Of a stretch of DNA of 64,000 bases, positions 1 through 9,424 are shown piece by piece. The position numbers and the translations under genes are program-made. Positions within the stretch are counted from its first letter, which is position 1. Each line of letters opens with the position of its first letter. Source of the DNA: a bacterium (GTDB lineage Bacteria > Gemmatimonadota > Glassbacteria > GWA2-58-10); assembly GCA_021372515.1 (NCBI GenBank), contig JAJFUG010000180.1, forward strand, positions 69,862 through 133,861, written 5' to 3'. A model generated the notes under the pieces. That model ran no database searches. It had not been told where the DNA came from and saw only the letters and a list, made by a program, of their open reading frames with translations.

Positions 1-2070
1 CGCGAGATCGAGCGCACGTTCGACGAGAACGCCGAGGTGGTGAGCAACGCCTCGCCGCTTCTGAGCAAGCTGCGCCAGGATGCCCGTCACGTACGCGAGC
101 GGATCGAGAAGCAGCTCGAGCAGATCTCGGGCCGTCTGACCGAGGCCGGCTCCACGGGCGACAATTTCGTCACCCTGCGCCAGGAGCGCTATGTCCTGGC
201 TGTCCGCCGCGATGAGATGCACTCCTGCCCGGGGATAATCCAGGGCGAGAGCGGCAGCGGGGCCACCCTGTTCATCGAGCCGGAGCAGGTGGTCTACTCG
301 AACAACCGGCTGCGCGAGATCGAGCTGGACATCCAGCGCGAGAAACTGCGTATCCTGGCCGCCCTGAGCGCCCGTCTCTGCACCTGCCGTCCGCAACTGG
401 CCGACAACGTGCGCGTGCTGGCCGAGCTGGACAGCCTCTACGCCCGGGCCGTGTTCGCCCGCGAGTACGGTTGCACGCGGCCGGGCCTGACCCGTGGCGG
501 GGCTTTCGTGCTGCGGCGCGCGCGTCACCCGCTCCTGCTGGAGCGCCACCTGAAAGAGGCCGATTCCCCGGCCGCTGCCGCAGCCGCCGCCGAGGCGGTG
601 GTGCCGCTGGACATCGAGCTGGCCGCGGGCGAGCGCACGTTGCTCGTGTCCGGTCCCAACGCCGGCGGCAAGACAGTCCTTCTGAAGACCGCCGGGATCG
701 TGGTCCTGACCGCCCAGAGCGGGATTTTCCCTCCCCTGGGCGAGGGCAGCTCGCTGCCGGTGTTCGCCGGGGTGTTCGCCGCCATCGGGGATGAGCAGTC
801 ACTGGACCGCGACCTTTCGACTTTCTCCAGCCACGTGCTCGACCTGGTCACTGCCATCGACTCGGGCAACCCGGACAGCCTGATACTGCTGGATGAGATC
901 GGCGTGGGCACCGACCCGGCCGAGGGCGCGGCCCTGGCCGCCAGCGTGCTGGAGCACCTGACCCGCCGCGGCTGCCTGACCCTGAGCACCACGCATTTCG
1001 GCGAGCTGAAGCTCCTGTACGAGCGAATCCCCGGGCTGGTCAACGGCTCGCTGGAGTTCGACCCGGAGCGGATGCAGCCCACGTTCCATTTCCGGAAAGG
1101 GCTGCCCGGCCAGAGCTACGGCCTGGCGATCGCCCGCAACATGGGGATGAGCCCCCTGGTGCTGGAGCGCGCCGCCACCTACCTGACCGGTGGGGCGATC
1201 AACATCAACGAGTACCTGGCCCGTCTGGAGGCCCAGCAGAAAAAGCTGGAGGCCGCCACGGTGGAGGCCGAGTCACTCCAGGCCCGGCTCCAGATCGAGA
1301 GTGAGGCCCTGCGGCGCGAGCGCCAGGAGTCGCGCGAGCGCCTGGTTGAGTTGGCCCGCCGGGAGAGGGACTTCCAGAAGGAGATGGCACGCCGCGAGCG
1401 CGAGCACATGCTGCAGGCGCGCCGCAGCGTGGAGGAGGTGATCGCCCGGCTGGAGAGCCAGTGGCGCGAGGGCCAGGCCGAACAGGCCGCCCGTGTCGCC
1501 CGGCGCAGCATGGAGGAGCGGATCGCCGAGCTGCGCGCCGCGGCCGAGGCCGACACCGGGGCCGGTCAGTCCGGCCTGGGGGAGGAGGGTGAGCCGGGAG
1601 GAGCGTTCGAGGCAGGGGACCGGGTGCGCGTGGTCGGGCTGGGCCTGGAGGGCGAGATAGCCGAGGGCCCGGACAACACGGGCCGCTACACGGTGATCGC
1701 CGGGCGGGCCAAAATGAGCCTGCGCGCCGATGAGATGCTGCGCTCATCCAACCGGGCCGCCCGCAAGCGTCACACCGCCGGGGCCGGCTTCAGCGCGCCG
1801 GAGCCCGAGGCCGACTCCGCCGAGCCGGGCCGGCTGGACCTGCGCGGCCTGCGGGTGGATGAGATCGACCAGGAGCTGGACCGTTTCCTGGCCCGGGCGC
1901 GCGGGGCTGGCCTGGGCAGCGTGGTGATCGTGCACGGCAAGGGCACCGGGGCGCTGCGCAGCCGGGTGAACGAGCTGCTTTCCCGTGACCGGCGCGTGGC
2001 GGCGTTCCGCCTGGGGGCCTGGAACGAGGGCGGCTCCGGGGCTACTGTGGCCACGTTCGTCGCTGAATGA
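1..2070 (+). CDS. mutS2: Endonuclease MutS2, 5'-truncated by window edge
   Basis: MutS2 binds branched DNA and, in several bacteria, collided ribosomes; it acts against homologous recombination or in ribosome rescue rather than classic mismatch repair. The reading frame is open from base 1, so the N-terminus lies outside the window. Visible are the MutS-type ATPase with Walker A (GPNAGGKT, codons 218-225), Walker B (LILLDEIGVGTDP) and the STTHFGELK segment, then a long Arg/Glu-rich coiled coil, a KOW-like stretch, and a C-terminal Smr nuclease domain beginning at LDLRGLRVDE with the VIVHGKGTGALR motif. The Smr domain separates it from MutS. Stop is TGA at 2068-2070. Family assignment is very secure. 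Confidence 0.95.
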   Translation, partial: REIERTFDENAEVVSNASPLLSKLRQDARHVRERIEKQLEQISGRLTEAGSTGDNFVTLRQERYVLAVRRDEMHSCPGIIQGESGSGATLFIEPEQVVYSNNRLREIELDIQREKLRILAALSARLCTCRPQLADNVRVLAELDSLYARAVFAREYGCTRPGLTRGGAFVLRRARHPLLLERHLKEADSPAAAAAAAEAVVPLDIELAAGERTLLVSGPNAGGKTVLLKTAGIVVLTAQSGIFPPLGEGSSLPVFAGVFAAIGDEQSLDRDLSTFSSHVLDLVTAIDSGNPDSLILLDEIGVGTDPAEGAALAASVLEHLTRRGCLTLSTTHFGELKLLYERIPGLVNGSLEFDPERMQPTFHFRKGLPGQSYGLAIARNMGMSPLVLERAATYLTGGAININEYLARLEAQQKKLEAATVEAESLQARLQIESEALRRERQESRERLVELARRERDFQKEMARREREHMLQARRSVEEVIARLESQWREGQAEQAARVARRSMEERIAELRAAAEADTGAGQSGLGEEGEPGGAFEAGDRVRVVGLGLEGEIAEGPDNTGRYTVIAGRAKMSLRADEMLRSSNRAARKRHTAGAGFSAPEPEADSAEPGRLDLRGLRVDEIDQELDRFLARARGAGLGSVVIVHGKGTGALRSRVNELLSRDRRVAAFRLGAWNEGGSGATVATFVAE

Positions 2071-2263
2071 GCGGGACTGGAGATGCCATAGTGGCGCGGC
2101 GCGCTGTGCCATGCCCCTGCGAAACCCCGGGACAGGGCTTGCGGCCACGGCATTTTTTGCTCCTTGACGGCCCCCCGGTTTTGGAAAATGAATCAGAACC
2201 ATTAATGTAAACACTGATTGCAATTCGGAATTGTCCTGAACGGGCGTATTGGAGGAGGGCCGG

Positions 2264-4081
2264 GTGAGCGGTTTCATACCGGATGAGATAATCGACCAGA
2301 TACGCCTGCAGACCGACATTGCGGAGGTCATCGGCCAGTTCGTCGAGCTGCGCCACCGCGGGCGCAACTGGCTCGGCCTGTGCCCGTTCCACAGCGAGCG
2401 CACGCCCTCGTTCACGGTCACGCCGGACAAGGGCTTTTTCAAATGCTTCGGTTGCGGCAAGGCCGGGGATGTCTACTCGTTCCTGATGGAGCACCAGAAA
2501 CTGGATTTCGCCCAGGCGGTGGGGTTCCTGGCCGAGCGGCTGGGAATAACCATCCCGCGGGGGCAGTTCGATCAGAAAGAGGACGAGCACCGCGGACGGC
2601 TGATCTACGCCAACCAGTTCGCGCGGGATTATTTCCGCGGCTGCCTGGCGGAGCCGGCCGAGGGCCGCGCGGCGCGCGACTACCTGGCCCAGCGCGGCCT
2701 GAGCCCGGAGGTCGTGGAAAGAAACGAGCTGGGTTGGGCCCCGCGCGAGCGGGAGGCCCTGAAAAAAGCCGCCCTGGGCCACGGTATCGAGGAGGCGACC
2801 CTGCGCGAGGCCGGGCTGCTCACCACCCCGGATGAGCAGGGCCAGAGCGTGGACCGTTTCCGCGGCCGGGTGATGTTCCCGATCCACGACCTCGGCGGGC
2901 GGACCATCGCTTTCGGCGGGCGCATCCTGGGGCCGGGCGAGCCGAAATACCTGAACAGCCCCGAGACCCCGCTGTTCCGCAAGGGCGAGATACTGTTCGG
3001 CCTGGACCGCGCCCGCGGGCCGATCCGTCAGGAGGGCTGGGCCGTGGTGGTGGAGGGCTACATGGACCGGATCGCCCTGGCCACGTACGGCTACGAGACT
3101 GCCGTGGCGCCGCTGGGCACCGCGCTCACTCCGGAGCAGGCCGCCCTGCTGTCGCGCTACGCGCGCGAGGTGTTCCTGCTGTACGACCCGGACACGGCTG
3201 GGCTGAAGGCCACGTTCCGCGGCGGGGATGAGCTGTTGGCGGCGGGCCTGGCCGTACGGGTGATCAGCCTGCCCGGGGCGGAGGACCCGGATGAGTTCCT
3301 GCGCGCCCACGGGGCGGCCGAGTTCGAGACCCTCCGGCGCGCGGCGGTGGATTTCCTGGACCGCAAGATCGATATCCTGCGTCAGAAGATGGACCTGCGC
3401 CAGGTGGCCCAGCGCGAGCAGGCCGCGGACAAGCTGCTCGAATCGGTGGCGCGCTGCAAGGACAGTATGGCCCGCACGCTCTACCTGCGCAAGTGCGTGG
3501 AGTTCATCGAGGTGCCGGAAGCCGTGCTGCAGGAGCGGCTCTCCCGCATCGAATCCCGCGCCCGGCGGGTCCCGCAGCGCACCACCGCGCCGGTCGGGGA
3601 GCAGGCCGCTGCGGCGGCAGAGACCCCCACCGGCGGAGTTTCGGGGGCCCTGGATGCCGAGCGCTATGTCCTGGCAATCTGCATCCTCCATCCCGACTAC
3701 ATCCCGCAGACCCTGGAGGCCCTGGGCGATCCGCCTTTCGAAAGCTCCCTGTACGCCCAGGCTTTCGACACCCTGTCCGAGCTGCAGCGCTCGGGAGTGC
3801 GTAACCTGATCGAGGCGCTCTACCAGGGCCTGCCATCCGCGCTCTATCCGCTGCTGGCCGAGCTGGCCGCGGACGCAACCCGCTACGAGCCGGCCCCCCA
3901 GGTGTTCGGCTACTGCTGGCGCAGGATAAAAGTGGGCCGTATACTTAAACATTTGGAAGAGAGTATGCAGAAACTGGCCGTTGCGGACGACCCGGAGCTG
4001 ATCCGTGAGCAGGCCTTGCTTCACAAGGAAATGAAAAAACTCGAACGTGAAATGTCCAGTCATTTTGCTATCCAAAAGTAA
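2264..4081 (+). CDS. dnaG: DNA primase
   Basis: Synthesises RNA primers for chromosome replication. The N-terminal CHC2 zinc finger is visible as C40-x2-H43-x17-C61-x2-C64 (CPFH ... CFGC). The Toprim catalytic core follows, with VVVEGYMDRIAL supplying the conserved Glu and LLYDPDTAG the Asp-x-Asp metal ligands. A C-terminal helicase-interaction region ends at 4081. I chose GTG 2264 over the upstream in-frame TTG 2249 because GGAGG at 2251-2255 lies 8 nt before the GTG and would fall inside the longer reading. About 605 aa, normal for DnaG. It precedes rpoD, the classic dnaG-rpoD order, but with a long structured gap between them. Confidence 0.95.
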   Translation: MSGFIPDEIIDQIRLQTDIAEVIGQFVELRHRGRNWLGLCPFHSERTPSFTVTPDKGFFKCFGCGKAGDVYSFLMEHQKLDFAQAVGFLAERLGITIPRGQFDQKEDEHRGRLIYANQFARDYFRGCLAEPAEGRAARDYLAQRGLSPEVVERNELGWAPREREALKKAALGHGIEEATLREAGLLTTPDEQGQSVDRFRGRVMFPIHDLGGRTIAFGGRILGPGEPKYLNSPETPLFRKGEILFGLDRARGPIRQEGWAVVVEGYMDRIALATYGYETAVAPLGTALTPEQAALLSRYAREVFLLYDPDTAGLKATFRGGDELLAAGLAVRVISLPGAEDPDEFLRAHGAAEFETLRRAAVDFLDRKIDILRQKMDLRQVAQREQAADKLLESVARCKDSMARTLYLRKCVEFIEVPEAVLQERLSRIESRARRVPQRTTAPVGEQAAAAAETPTGGVSGALDAERYVLAICILHPDYIPQTLEALGDPPFESSLYAQAFDTLSELQRSGVRNLIEALYQGLPSALYPLLAELAADATRYEPAPQVFGYCWRRIKVGRILKHLEESMQKLAVADDPELIREQALLHKEMKKLEREMSSHFAIQK

Positions 4082-4089
4082 AGCATTTG

Positions 4090-4118
4090 TTGACTTCCCA
4101 CCCGCCGGTGTTTAAATT
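4090..4118 (+). promoter_or_regulatory. Candidate sigma-70 promoter in the dnaG-rpoD gap
   Basis: TTGACT (4090-4095), a 17-nt spacer and TAAATT (4113-4118) resemble a housekeeping promoter just after the dnaG stop. Transcription would start near 4125 and run through the 330-nt leader of rpoD. Prediction from sequence only. Confidence 0.45.
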
Positions 4119-4364
4119 CAAACAGTCAAGATACAATCAATCCGCTCTATCTTGGCCGGTAATGAGCAGCAACGCGGTCTTTTTTTCTCGCAACCGCAGT
4201 CGCCGTGGATGGCCGGGATGCCCGCAGGAAGGGTGTTTGCGCGCCATCTGTCCCTGTTTTCGAGGAGACGGGCATGCAGCTCTGCCACCCAGGCTTGCCG
4301 GTTTTTTGTCCAATCGGAACCCGCGAATTCAATATTGATTTATTTATAGAATCTGTTGTTTGGG

Positions 4365-4398
4365 CCACGTTCAGTTTGCTGGACGTGGTTTTTTGTTT
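4365..4398 (+). terminator. Hairpin plus T-run before rpoD
   Basis: CCACGTTC (4365-4372) pairs with GGACGTGG (4381-4388), giving 8 bp with one T-G wobble around an 8-nt loop, followed by TTTTTTGTTTT. It looks like an intrinsic terminator or attenuator 55 nt before the rpoD start. Confidence 0.65.
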
Positions 4399-4453
4399 TC
4401 CCGCGGACCCGCCTTTCCGCGCAACCTCTTAATCCACGCACGGATTGTGTGTA

Positions 4454-6121
4454 ATGAACCGACGAGCATCCAGCATCCAGAGCGGCAGTGCATCGGTCGA
4501 AGAGAGCCAGGAGACTGTGGAAACCCCGGTTGTGGAGACGAGGATCAGACAGGCGCGTGAGCCCCTGAGCGCCAGGCGGAAGCTTCGCCTTAGGCGCGCC
4601 GGGCACGAGCATCTGGCCGAGGCCGAGGTGCAGAGTGGTGGTGGTGATGATCCGGTCAAGCTGTACCTTCAGGAGATGGGCCGGGTGCCCCTGCTCGACC
4701 GCCAGGGTGAGATCGCCCTGGCCGAGGTGATCGACCAGGGGCGGCGCAAGGTTCGCGCCGCGGTGTTCGAGAGCCTCCAGTCGTTCCGCCTTCTGATCGA
4801 GGGCAAGGACATGCTGGAGTGCGAGAACATCACGATCGAGGAGTTTGTCGAGACCGACCTGAGCGACTGGAAAGGCAGCTACCTGGGCAATCGGGAGAAG
4901 AACCGTATCCTCAAGATGCTGGCCAGGGCCGAGTCCCAGTTCCGCGAGCTGGAACAGACTATGCTGGCGCTGGAGTCGGCAGGGCCGGGCGCCGGGCGTG
5001 AGGGGCTGGAGAGCCGGATCACGGCGGAGCGCCGCACCCTGCGCAACGCTTTCGCCCGCATACCGGTGAACTCCTCGCAGATCCAGAAACTGGTGGACTC
5101 CATCGCGGATGTCTGCGCCGAGGTGGAGGACGTTATGCGGCGGCTCGAATACCTGGACCGGGTGCTGGTCCGGGTGCGCAAGGCGGCGCGGCCACTGCCC
5201 GCGGCGCAGATACGCCAGTACCTGGCGCGCAAGGCCGGGATGGGGTATTTCGGCGATGGGGCCGAGGGCGACCTGAGCGCCTACCGCGACGAGATCGCCG
5301 CCCGCCTGACCCGCCTGGAACACGATTGCGGGCTGGCCGGCCGCGAGATACTGCGCCTCGGACGCCGTCTGACCAAGTACAACGAGGCCGTGGCAGAGGC
5401 CAAGCAGATGCTGATCAAGTCGAACGTGCGGCTGGTCATCTCGGTGGCCAAGCGCTATGTCAACCGCGGCCTGGAGTTCCTGGACCTGATCCAGGAGGGC
5501 AACAAGGGACTGATGCGCGCCACCGAGAAATTCGATTGCCGCAAGGGCTACAAGTTCTCGACCTACGCCACCTGGTGGATCCGCCAGGCCATCACGCGCG
5601 CCATCGCCGACCAGGCCCGGGTGATCCGCGTGCCGGTGCACATGATAGAGACCTTGAACAAGGTCAACCGCATCGCCTGGAAGCTGGTCCAGGAGTTCGG
5701 CGCCGAGCCCTCCCCCGAGCAGATCAGCGCTCAGCTCGGCCTCCCGGTGGACAAGGTGCGCGAGGTGATGAAGATCAGCCAGGAGACGGTCTCGCTCAAC
5801 GATTTCATCAAGGAGGGCGAGGACAGCTCGCTGGGTGAGCTGATCGAGGACACCGAGTTCGACTCGCCGGCCCGCACGGCGGCCTACTCGATGCTGCGCG
5901 ACCAGATCACCACCGCTCTGGGCTCGCTGACCGCGCGCGAGGAAAAAGTGATCCGCCTGAGATTCGGGATCGACGACGGGTGCCCGCGTACGCTGGAGGA
6001 GGTGGGCGAAATCTTCAACATCACCCGCGAGCGTGTGCGCCAGATCGAGGCCAAGGCCCTGACCAAGTTGCGCCACCCCAGCCGCAGCGGCATCCTGAAA
6101 AAGTATATGTTTTTCCCTTGA
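4454..6121 (+). CDS. rpoD: RNA polymerase primary sigma factor RpoD
   Basis: Housekeeping sigma-70 directing RNA polymerase to most promoters. Visible in order: region 1.2 ([18 protein letters not shown]), a non-conserved insert of roughly 200 residues, region 2 ([20 protein letters not shown], then [18 protein letters not shown], binding core enzyme and the -10 element), region 3 ([13 protein letters not shown]), and region 4 with the helix-turn-helix ([20 protein letters not shown]) for the -35 element. The N-terminus is short and lacks an obvious acidic region 1.1. Start is taken as ATG 4454; an in-frame TTG at 4445 exists and neither has a strong Shine-Dalgarno. About 555 aa. Confidence 0.95.
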   Translation: MNRRASSIQSGSASVEESQETVETPVVETRIRQAREPLSARRKLRLRRAGHEHLAEAEVQSGGGDDPVKLYLQEMGRVPLLDRQGEIALAEVIDQGRRKVRAAVFESLQSFRLLIEGKDMLECENITIEEFVETDLSDWKGSYLGNREKNRILKMLARAESQFRELEQTMLALESAGPGAGREGLESRITAERRTLRNAFARIPVNSSQIQKLVDSIADVCAEVEDVMRRLEYLDRVLVRVRKAARPLPAAQIRQYLARKAGMGYFGDGAEGDLSAYRDEIAARLTRLEHDCGLAGREILRLGRRLTKYNEAVAEAKQMLIKSNVRLVISVAKRYVNRGLEFLDLIQEGNKGLMRATEKFDCRKGYKFSTYATWWIRQAITRAIADQARVIRVPVHMIETLNKVNRIAWKLVQEFGAEPSPEQISAQLGLPVDKVREVMKISQETVSLNDFIKEGEDSSLGELIEDTEFDSPARTAAYSMLRDQITTALGSLTAREEKVIRLRFGIDDGCPRTLEEVGEIFNITRERVRQIEAKALTKLRHPSRSGILKKYMFFP

Positions 6122-6144
6122 GTCCGGTGAGCGGATAAATAGGG

Positions 6145-6173
6145 TTGACAAGCGGGCCTTCGGTGATTAACTT
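6145..6173 (+). promoter_or_regulatory. Promoter for the tRNA pair
   Basis: A perfect -35 TTGACA (6145-6150), 17-nt spacer and a weak -10 TAACTT (6168-6173) stand 19 nt before the first tRNA, as expected for a stable-RNA promoter. Confidence 0.6.
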
Positions 6174-6192
6174 GAATCTCTCTTAGCGGGAG

Positions 6193-6269
<77 letters not shown>

Positions 6270-6281
6270 TATTGAATCAAT

Positions 6282-6357
6282 GGGCGATTGGCTCAGCGGC
6301 TAGAGCGTCCGGTTCACATCCGGAAGATCACTGGTTCAAATCCAGTATCGCCCACCA
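6282..6357 (+). tRNA. tRNA-Val (CAC anticodon)
   Basis: A 76-nt cloverleaf 12 nt after the first tRNA: acceptor GGGCGAT pairs with ATCGCCC, the anticodon loop TTCACAT gives CAC at 6315-6317, the T-arm contains GGTTCAAATCC, and CCA is encoded. It reads GUG codons, which are frequent in this GC-rich coding sequence. Probably co-transcribed with tRNA-Ile. Confidence 0.95.
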
Positions 6358-6438
6358 TTTTGAAAACAACCGTTCTTATGGAACATTCAAAATACACTGT
6401 CGACGTGTCATATTCTTCCGGGGCTTGGTGCAATGGAA

Positions 6439-6470
6439 GTGTACTGTCCGAGGACGGTACACTTTTTTGT
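6439..6470 (+). terminator. Intrinsic terminator after the tRNAs
   Basis: GTGTACTGTCC pairs with GGACGGTACAC (about 10 usable pairs, one T-G wobble, tight loop), followed by TTTTTT at 6463-6468. It ends the tRNA transcript and separates it from the zinc-ribbon gene. Confidence 0.85.
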
Positions 6471-6546
6471 TTCTGAGGGTTTCATAAGATATGGCGGGGC
6501 GGGGAAAGCAGCGCAAGGGTCCATCACGACGTTCAGGAGGGGGAGG

Positions 6547-7266
6547 ATGGAAGAACCACTGGAACTCCTGTTGAGGCTCCAGGAGATCGATGTCGAGATC
6601 AACGAAATCCAGGGCCGCAGGTCGACGATCCCGGCGCAGATTGAGGCGCTGGAACACGAAATGGATTCGGCCCGCCAGGAACTTGTCGACAAGGAATCCC
6701 AGTTGAAAGCGGCCCGTCTCGTCATCCGCGAGACCGAGGGCCGGGTGGCTCAGCTGGACGAGGGCTCAAACCGCTACAAGCAGCAGTTGCTCGCGGTCAA
6801 GAGCAACCGCGAGTACTCGGCCCTGCTGACAGAGATTGAGGCGATAAAGCGGGAGAAGGCGGAGCTGGAGGAGCGCATCATCAGCCGCATGGAGCAGATC
6901 GAGCAGTTGAACCAGTCCCTCGATCAGTCCCGCGCCTCCCTGGCGGACCAGGAGAGCGGTCGCCGCGAGCAGTACGACAGCCTCAAGGGCCAGATTCAGG
7001 ACCTGGACGAGCAGATCGCCATCCGCCGTCAGAAGCGCGAGGGCCTGTCGGTGCGGGTCAAGCCGCGTCTGCTCGTTCTGTACGAACGGATCATGGGCTC
7101 GCGGGTAAACCAGGCGGTGGTAGCCCTGCGCAACGGAAGTTGCGGCGGGTGCCACGCGATGATCCCGCTCCAGCAGGTGAACGATATCCGCAAGGGCCGG
7201 GACATCCACACCTGCGAAAACTGCGGGCGGATACTGTATTACGAAGAAAACGGCAACGGGGCCTGA
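6547..7266 (+). CDS. Coiled-coil C4 zinc-ribbon protein (DUF164/CT398-like)
   Basis: About 239 aa. Residues ~5-175 form a long coiled coil (repeated Glu/Gln/Leu/Arg heptads such as EIDVEINEIQGRRSTIPAQI), and the C-terminus is a treble-clef zinc ribbon with CGGCHAMIP and CENCGRILYY providing four cysteines. This is the layout of the DUF164 family, including chlamydial CT398/CdsZ, which bridges secretion ATPases or sigma-54 in chlamydiae; the role elsewhere is not settled. ATG 6547 is chosen because AGGAGG (6535-6540) lies 6 nt upstream; a longer frame starting inside the tRNA terminator is unlikely. It sits directly before the RNase P RNA gene. Confidence 0.85.
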   Translation: MEEPLELLLRLQEIDVEINEIQGRRSTIPAQIEALEHEMDSARQELVDKESQLKAARLVIRETEGRVAQLDEGSNRYKQQLLAVKSNREYSALLTEIEAIKREKAELEERIISRMEQIEQLNQSLDQSRASLADQESGRREQYDSLKGQIQDLDEQIAIRRQKREGLSVRVKPRLLVLYERIMGSRVNQAVVALRNGSCGGCHAMIPLQQVNDIRKGRDIHTCENCGRILYYEENGNGA

Positions 7267-7291
7267 ACCGGCCGCGTGGAGCCTTAAGGCA

Positions 7292-7665
7292 GGGAGCGAA
7301 GCGGACAGCCGCGGTCGGCTCACCGCAAGGCCGGCCGAGGAAAGTCCGGACTCCGCAGAGCAGGATGCTGGATAACGTCCAGGCAGGGTGACCTGACGGA
7401 AAGTGCCACAGAAAACATACCGCCCCGCACCCTCGGGTCGGGGTAAGGGTGAAAAGGTGCGGTAAGAGCGCACCGCTCGTCCGGTGACGGACGGGGCAGG
7501 GTAAACCCCATCCGGAGCAAGACCGAATAGGGGAGGAGAGGCGGCTCGTCTCGCTCGACTCCCGGGTAGGTTGCATCAGAGCGGCGGGAGCAATCCCCCG
7601 CCAAGATGAATGGCTGTCGCCCCGCTCTCGGGCGGGGTACAGAATCCGGCTTATGCTTCGCTCCC
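7292..7665 (+). ncRNA. rnpB: RNase P catalytic RNA (bacterial type A)
   Basis: The ribozyme that removes 5' leaders from pre-tRNAs. The ends pair as P1 (GGGAGCGAAGC with GCTTCGCTCCC). Conserved core blocks are GAGGAAAGTCCGGACTCC near the 5' end, ACAGAAAACATACCGCC, GGTGAAAAGGTGCGGTAAGA, GGCAGGGTAAACCCC, AGACCGAATAG and the 3' block ACAGAATCCGGCTTA. Length of about 374 nt is typical. A T5 run follows at 7671-7675. It lies between the zinc-ribbon gene and recJ. Confidence 0.96.
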
Positions 7666-7714
7666 GTAAATTTTTCAGCAGCACCCGATAATTCTCAGCC
7701 AGGGTGGAAGAGCG

Positions 7715-9424
7715 ATGAAGTATCGTTGGGTCAGCCCCGCCGTACCAGAGGCTGCGCCGCAGCCTGAGTTAAACAGCCGCTTCGGGCTCCATCCCCTGGT
7801 GGCCAGGATTCTTTCCAATCGCGGGTTTTTCGGCGAGGCTGAGATCGAGCGCTTTCTGCACCCCAACCTGGATGACCTGTACGACCCGCACCTGATGCTG
7901 GGCATGGAGCCGGCCGTGGTGCGCCTGGCCGAGGCCCTGGGCCGCCGTGAGAAAATCGTGGTCTACGGTGATTACGACGTGGACGGGATCACCTCGATTT
8001 CGCTGATGGTGCGCTACCTGCGCCAGCTGGGCGGCTCGGTGGGCTACTACATCCCAAACCGTATGGTCGAGGGCTACGGCATCACCGAGGTGGGAATCGA
8101 CGCCGTGGCGGCGATGGGAGCCACGCTGCTGGTCACGGTCGACTGCGGGATCACCGCGGTGGAGGCTATCGAGTACGCCAAGAGCAAGGGCATGGACGTG
8201 ATAGTCACAGACCATCACGAGCCGGGCCCCGAGATACCGGAAGCCACGGCCATCCTCAACCCCAAGCAGCCGGGGGACACCTATCCCGAGAAGGAGCTGG
8301 CCGGGATCGGAGTGGCGTTCAAGCTCTGCCAGGGACTCTGCCGCCGTATGGGCGAGAATGAGAACGAGCTGTACGAGCACCTCGACCTGGTGGCTGTGGG
8401 CTCCATCGCCGATATAGTGCCGCTGTTGGGTGAGAACCGCATTTTCGCCCGGGTGGGGCTGGAGAAGCTCAAGACCTCGCGCAAGCCGGGCATCCAGGCG
8501 CTGATCGAGCTGGCCGGGCTGAGCGAGAAGAAGCTGGGCAGCGCGGACGTGGTGTTCTCGATGGCCCCGCGGATCAACGCGGTGGGCCGCATGGGCGATG
8601 CCCTGCGCGGGGTGGAGCTGTTCCTGACCGACGACATGGAGCAGGCCATGCGCCTGGCCCAGGTGCTGGACCAGGAGAACCGCTCCCGCCGCGAGGTGGA
8701 CAACCAAACCCTGCTCGAGGCGCGCCGGATGATCGAGGACACGGTGGACCTGGAGAACCGCTGGTCAATCGTGATCCACTCGCGCAACTGGCACCCCGGG
8801 GTGCTGGGCATAGTGGCCTCGCGCATTGTCGAGGAATACTACCGTCCCACCGTGCTGATCACTTTCGATGACGAGGGCGAGGGCAAGGGCTCGGCGCGCT
8901 CGATCGCCAATTTCCACCTCTACGAGGCGCTCAAGAGTTGCGGCCACTGCCTGGATGTGTTCGGCGGGCACAAGTACGCCGCGGGCCTTCAGCTCAAGCA
9001 GCACGACCTGGAGGAGTTCGTCGAGGCTTTCGACCGGGCGGCGCACGATATGCTCAGCCTGGAGGACCTCACCCCCGAGATCATGGTCGACCTGGAGGTG
9101 AATCTGGAGCAGGCCGACTACGACCTTCTGCACTGCATGCAGATGTTTCAGCCCTACGGTCCGGGCAATCCCAAGCCGGTGCTGGTGGCCAACGACCTTT
9201 CGGTGGTGGGCTATCCGCGGATCGTGGGCAACAACCACCTGAAAATGCGGGTGCGTCACAACGGCCGTCAGATCGACGCGATCGGGTTCCACCTGGCCGA
9301 CAAGCTCAAAGAGATCAACACGGCCCGGGACAAGATCAGCATGGCGTTCGTGCTGGAGGAGAACGAGTGGAACAACATGCGTCACCTCCAGGCCAACATC
9401 AAGGATATCAAGGTTTACGAATAG
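7715..9424 (+). CDS. recJ: Single-stranded-DNA-specific exonuclease RecJ
   Basis: 5'-3' single-strand exonuclease of the DHH phosphoesterase superfamily, acting in RecF-type recombination and mismatch or base-excision repair. Visible are motif I YGDYDVDG (residues ~85-92), the VTVDCGI motif, the DHH signature VTDHHEPG (~164-171), and the DHHA1 substrate domain with FGGHKYAAG (~415). A C-terminal OB-like domain follows (KPVLVANDLSVVGYPRIVGN). 569 aa matches short RecJ proteins. AGGGTGG lies 9 nt before ATG 7715. The TAG stop is immediately followed by the rsmD ATG, so recJ-rsmD-coaD is probably one operon. Confidence 0.94.
   Translation: MKYRWVSPAVPEAAPQPELNSRFGLHPLVARILSNRGFFGEAEIERFLHPNLDDLYDPHLMLGMEPAVVRLAEALGRREKIVVYGDYDVDGITSISLMVRYLRQLGGSVGYYIPNRMVEGYGITEVGIDAVAAMGATLLVTVDCGITAVEAIEYAKSKGMDVIVTDHHEPGPEIPEATAILNPKQPGDTYPEKELAGIGVAFKLCQGLCRRMGENENELYEHLDLVAVGSIADIVPLLGENRIFARVGLEKLKTSRKPGIQALIELAGLSEKKLGSADVVFSMAPRINAVGRMGDALRGVELFLTDDMEQAMRLAQVLDQENRSRREVDNQTLLEARRMIEDTVDLENRWSIVIHSRNWHPGVLGIVASRIVEEYYRPTVLITFDDEGEGKGSARSIANFHLYEALKSCGHCLDVFGGHKYAAGLQLKQHDLEEFVEAFDRAAHDMLSLEDLTPEIMVDLEVNLEQADYDLLHCMQMFQPYGPGNPKPVLVANDLSVVGYPRIVGNNHLKMRVRHNGRQIDAIGFHLADKLKEINTARDKISMAFVLEENEWNNMRHLQANIKDIKVYE

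Larger units (their letters stand above)
4082..4453 (+). other. 372-nt gene-free leader upstream of rpoD
   Basis: No convincing gene is present. The stretch holds a candidate promoter at its 5' end and a hairpin plus T-run at 4365-4398, so a short transcript of roughly 270 nt could be made and terminated here, or rpoD could be attenuated. I did not recognise a known small RNA or riboswitch family; it lacks the SRP RNA core, and I did not find a 6S-like fold. Confidence 0.4.

Noticed and set aside
2164-2192. Promoter TTGACG-N17-AATGAA before dnaG
   Set aside because: The -35 is good but the -10 matches only three of six positions, too weak to support.
2042-4075. A 677-codon minus-strand frame opposite dnaG, and similar long antisense frames opposite pnp, rpoD and GH20
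   Set aside because: All are shadows of well-identified genes in high-GC DNA and encode low-complexity His/Leu/Arg/Gly sequence without homology that I recognise.
6415-6470. Possible third tRNA after tRNA-Val (GGCTTGGTGCAATGGAAG resembles a D-arm)
   Set aside because: No acceptor or T-arm can be drawn and the downstream hairpin is a terminator with a T-run.
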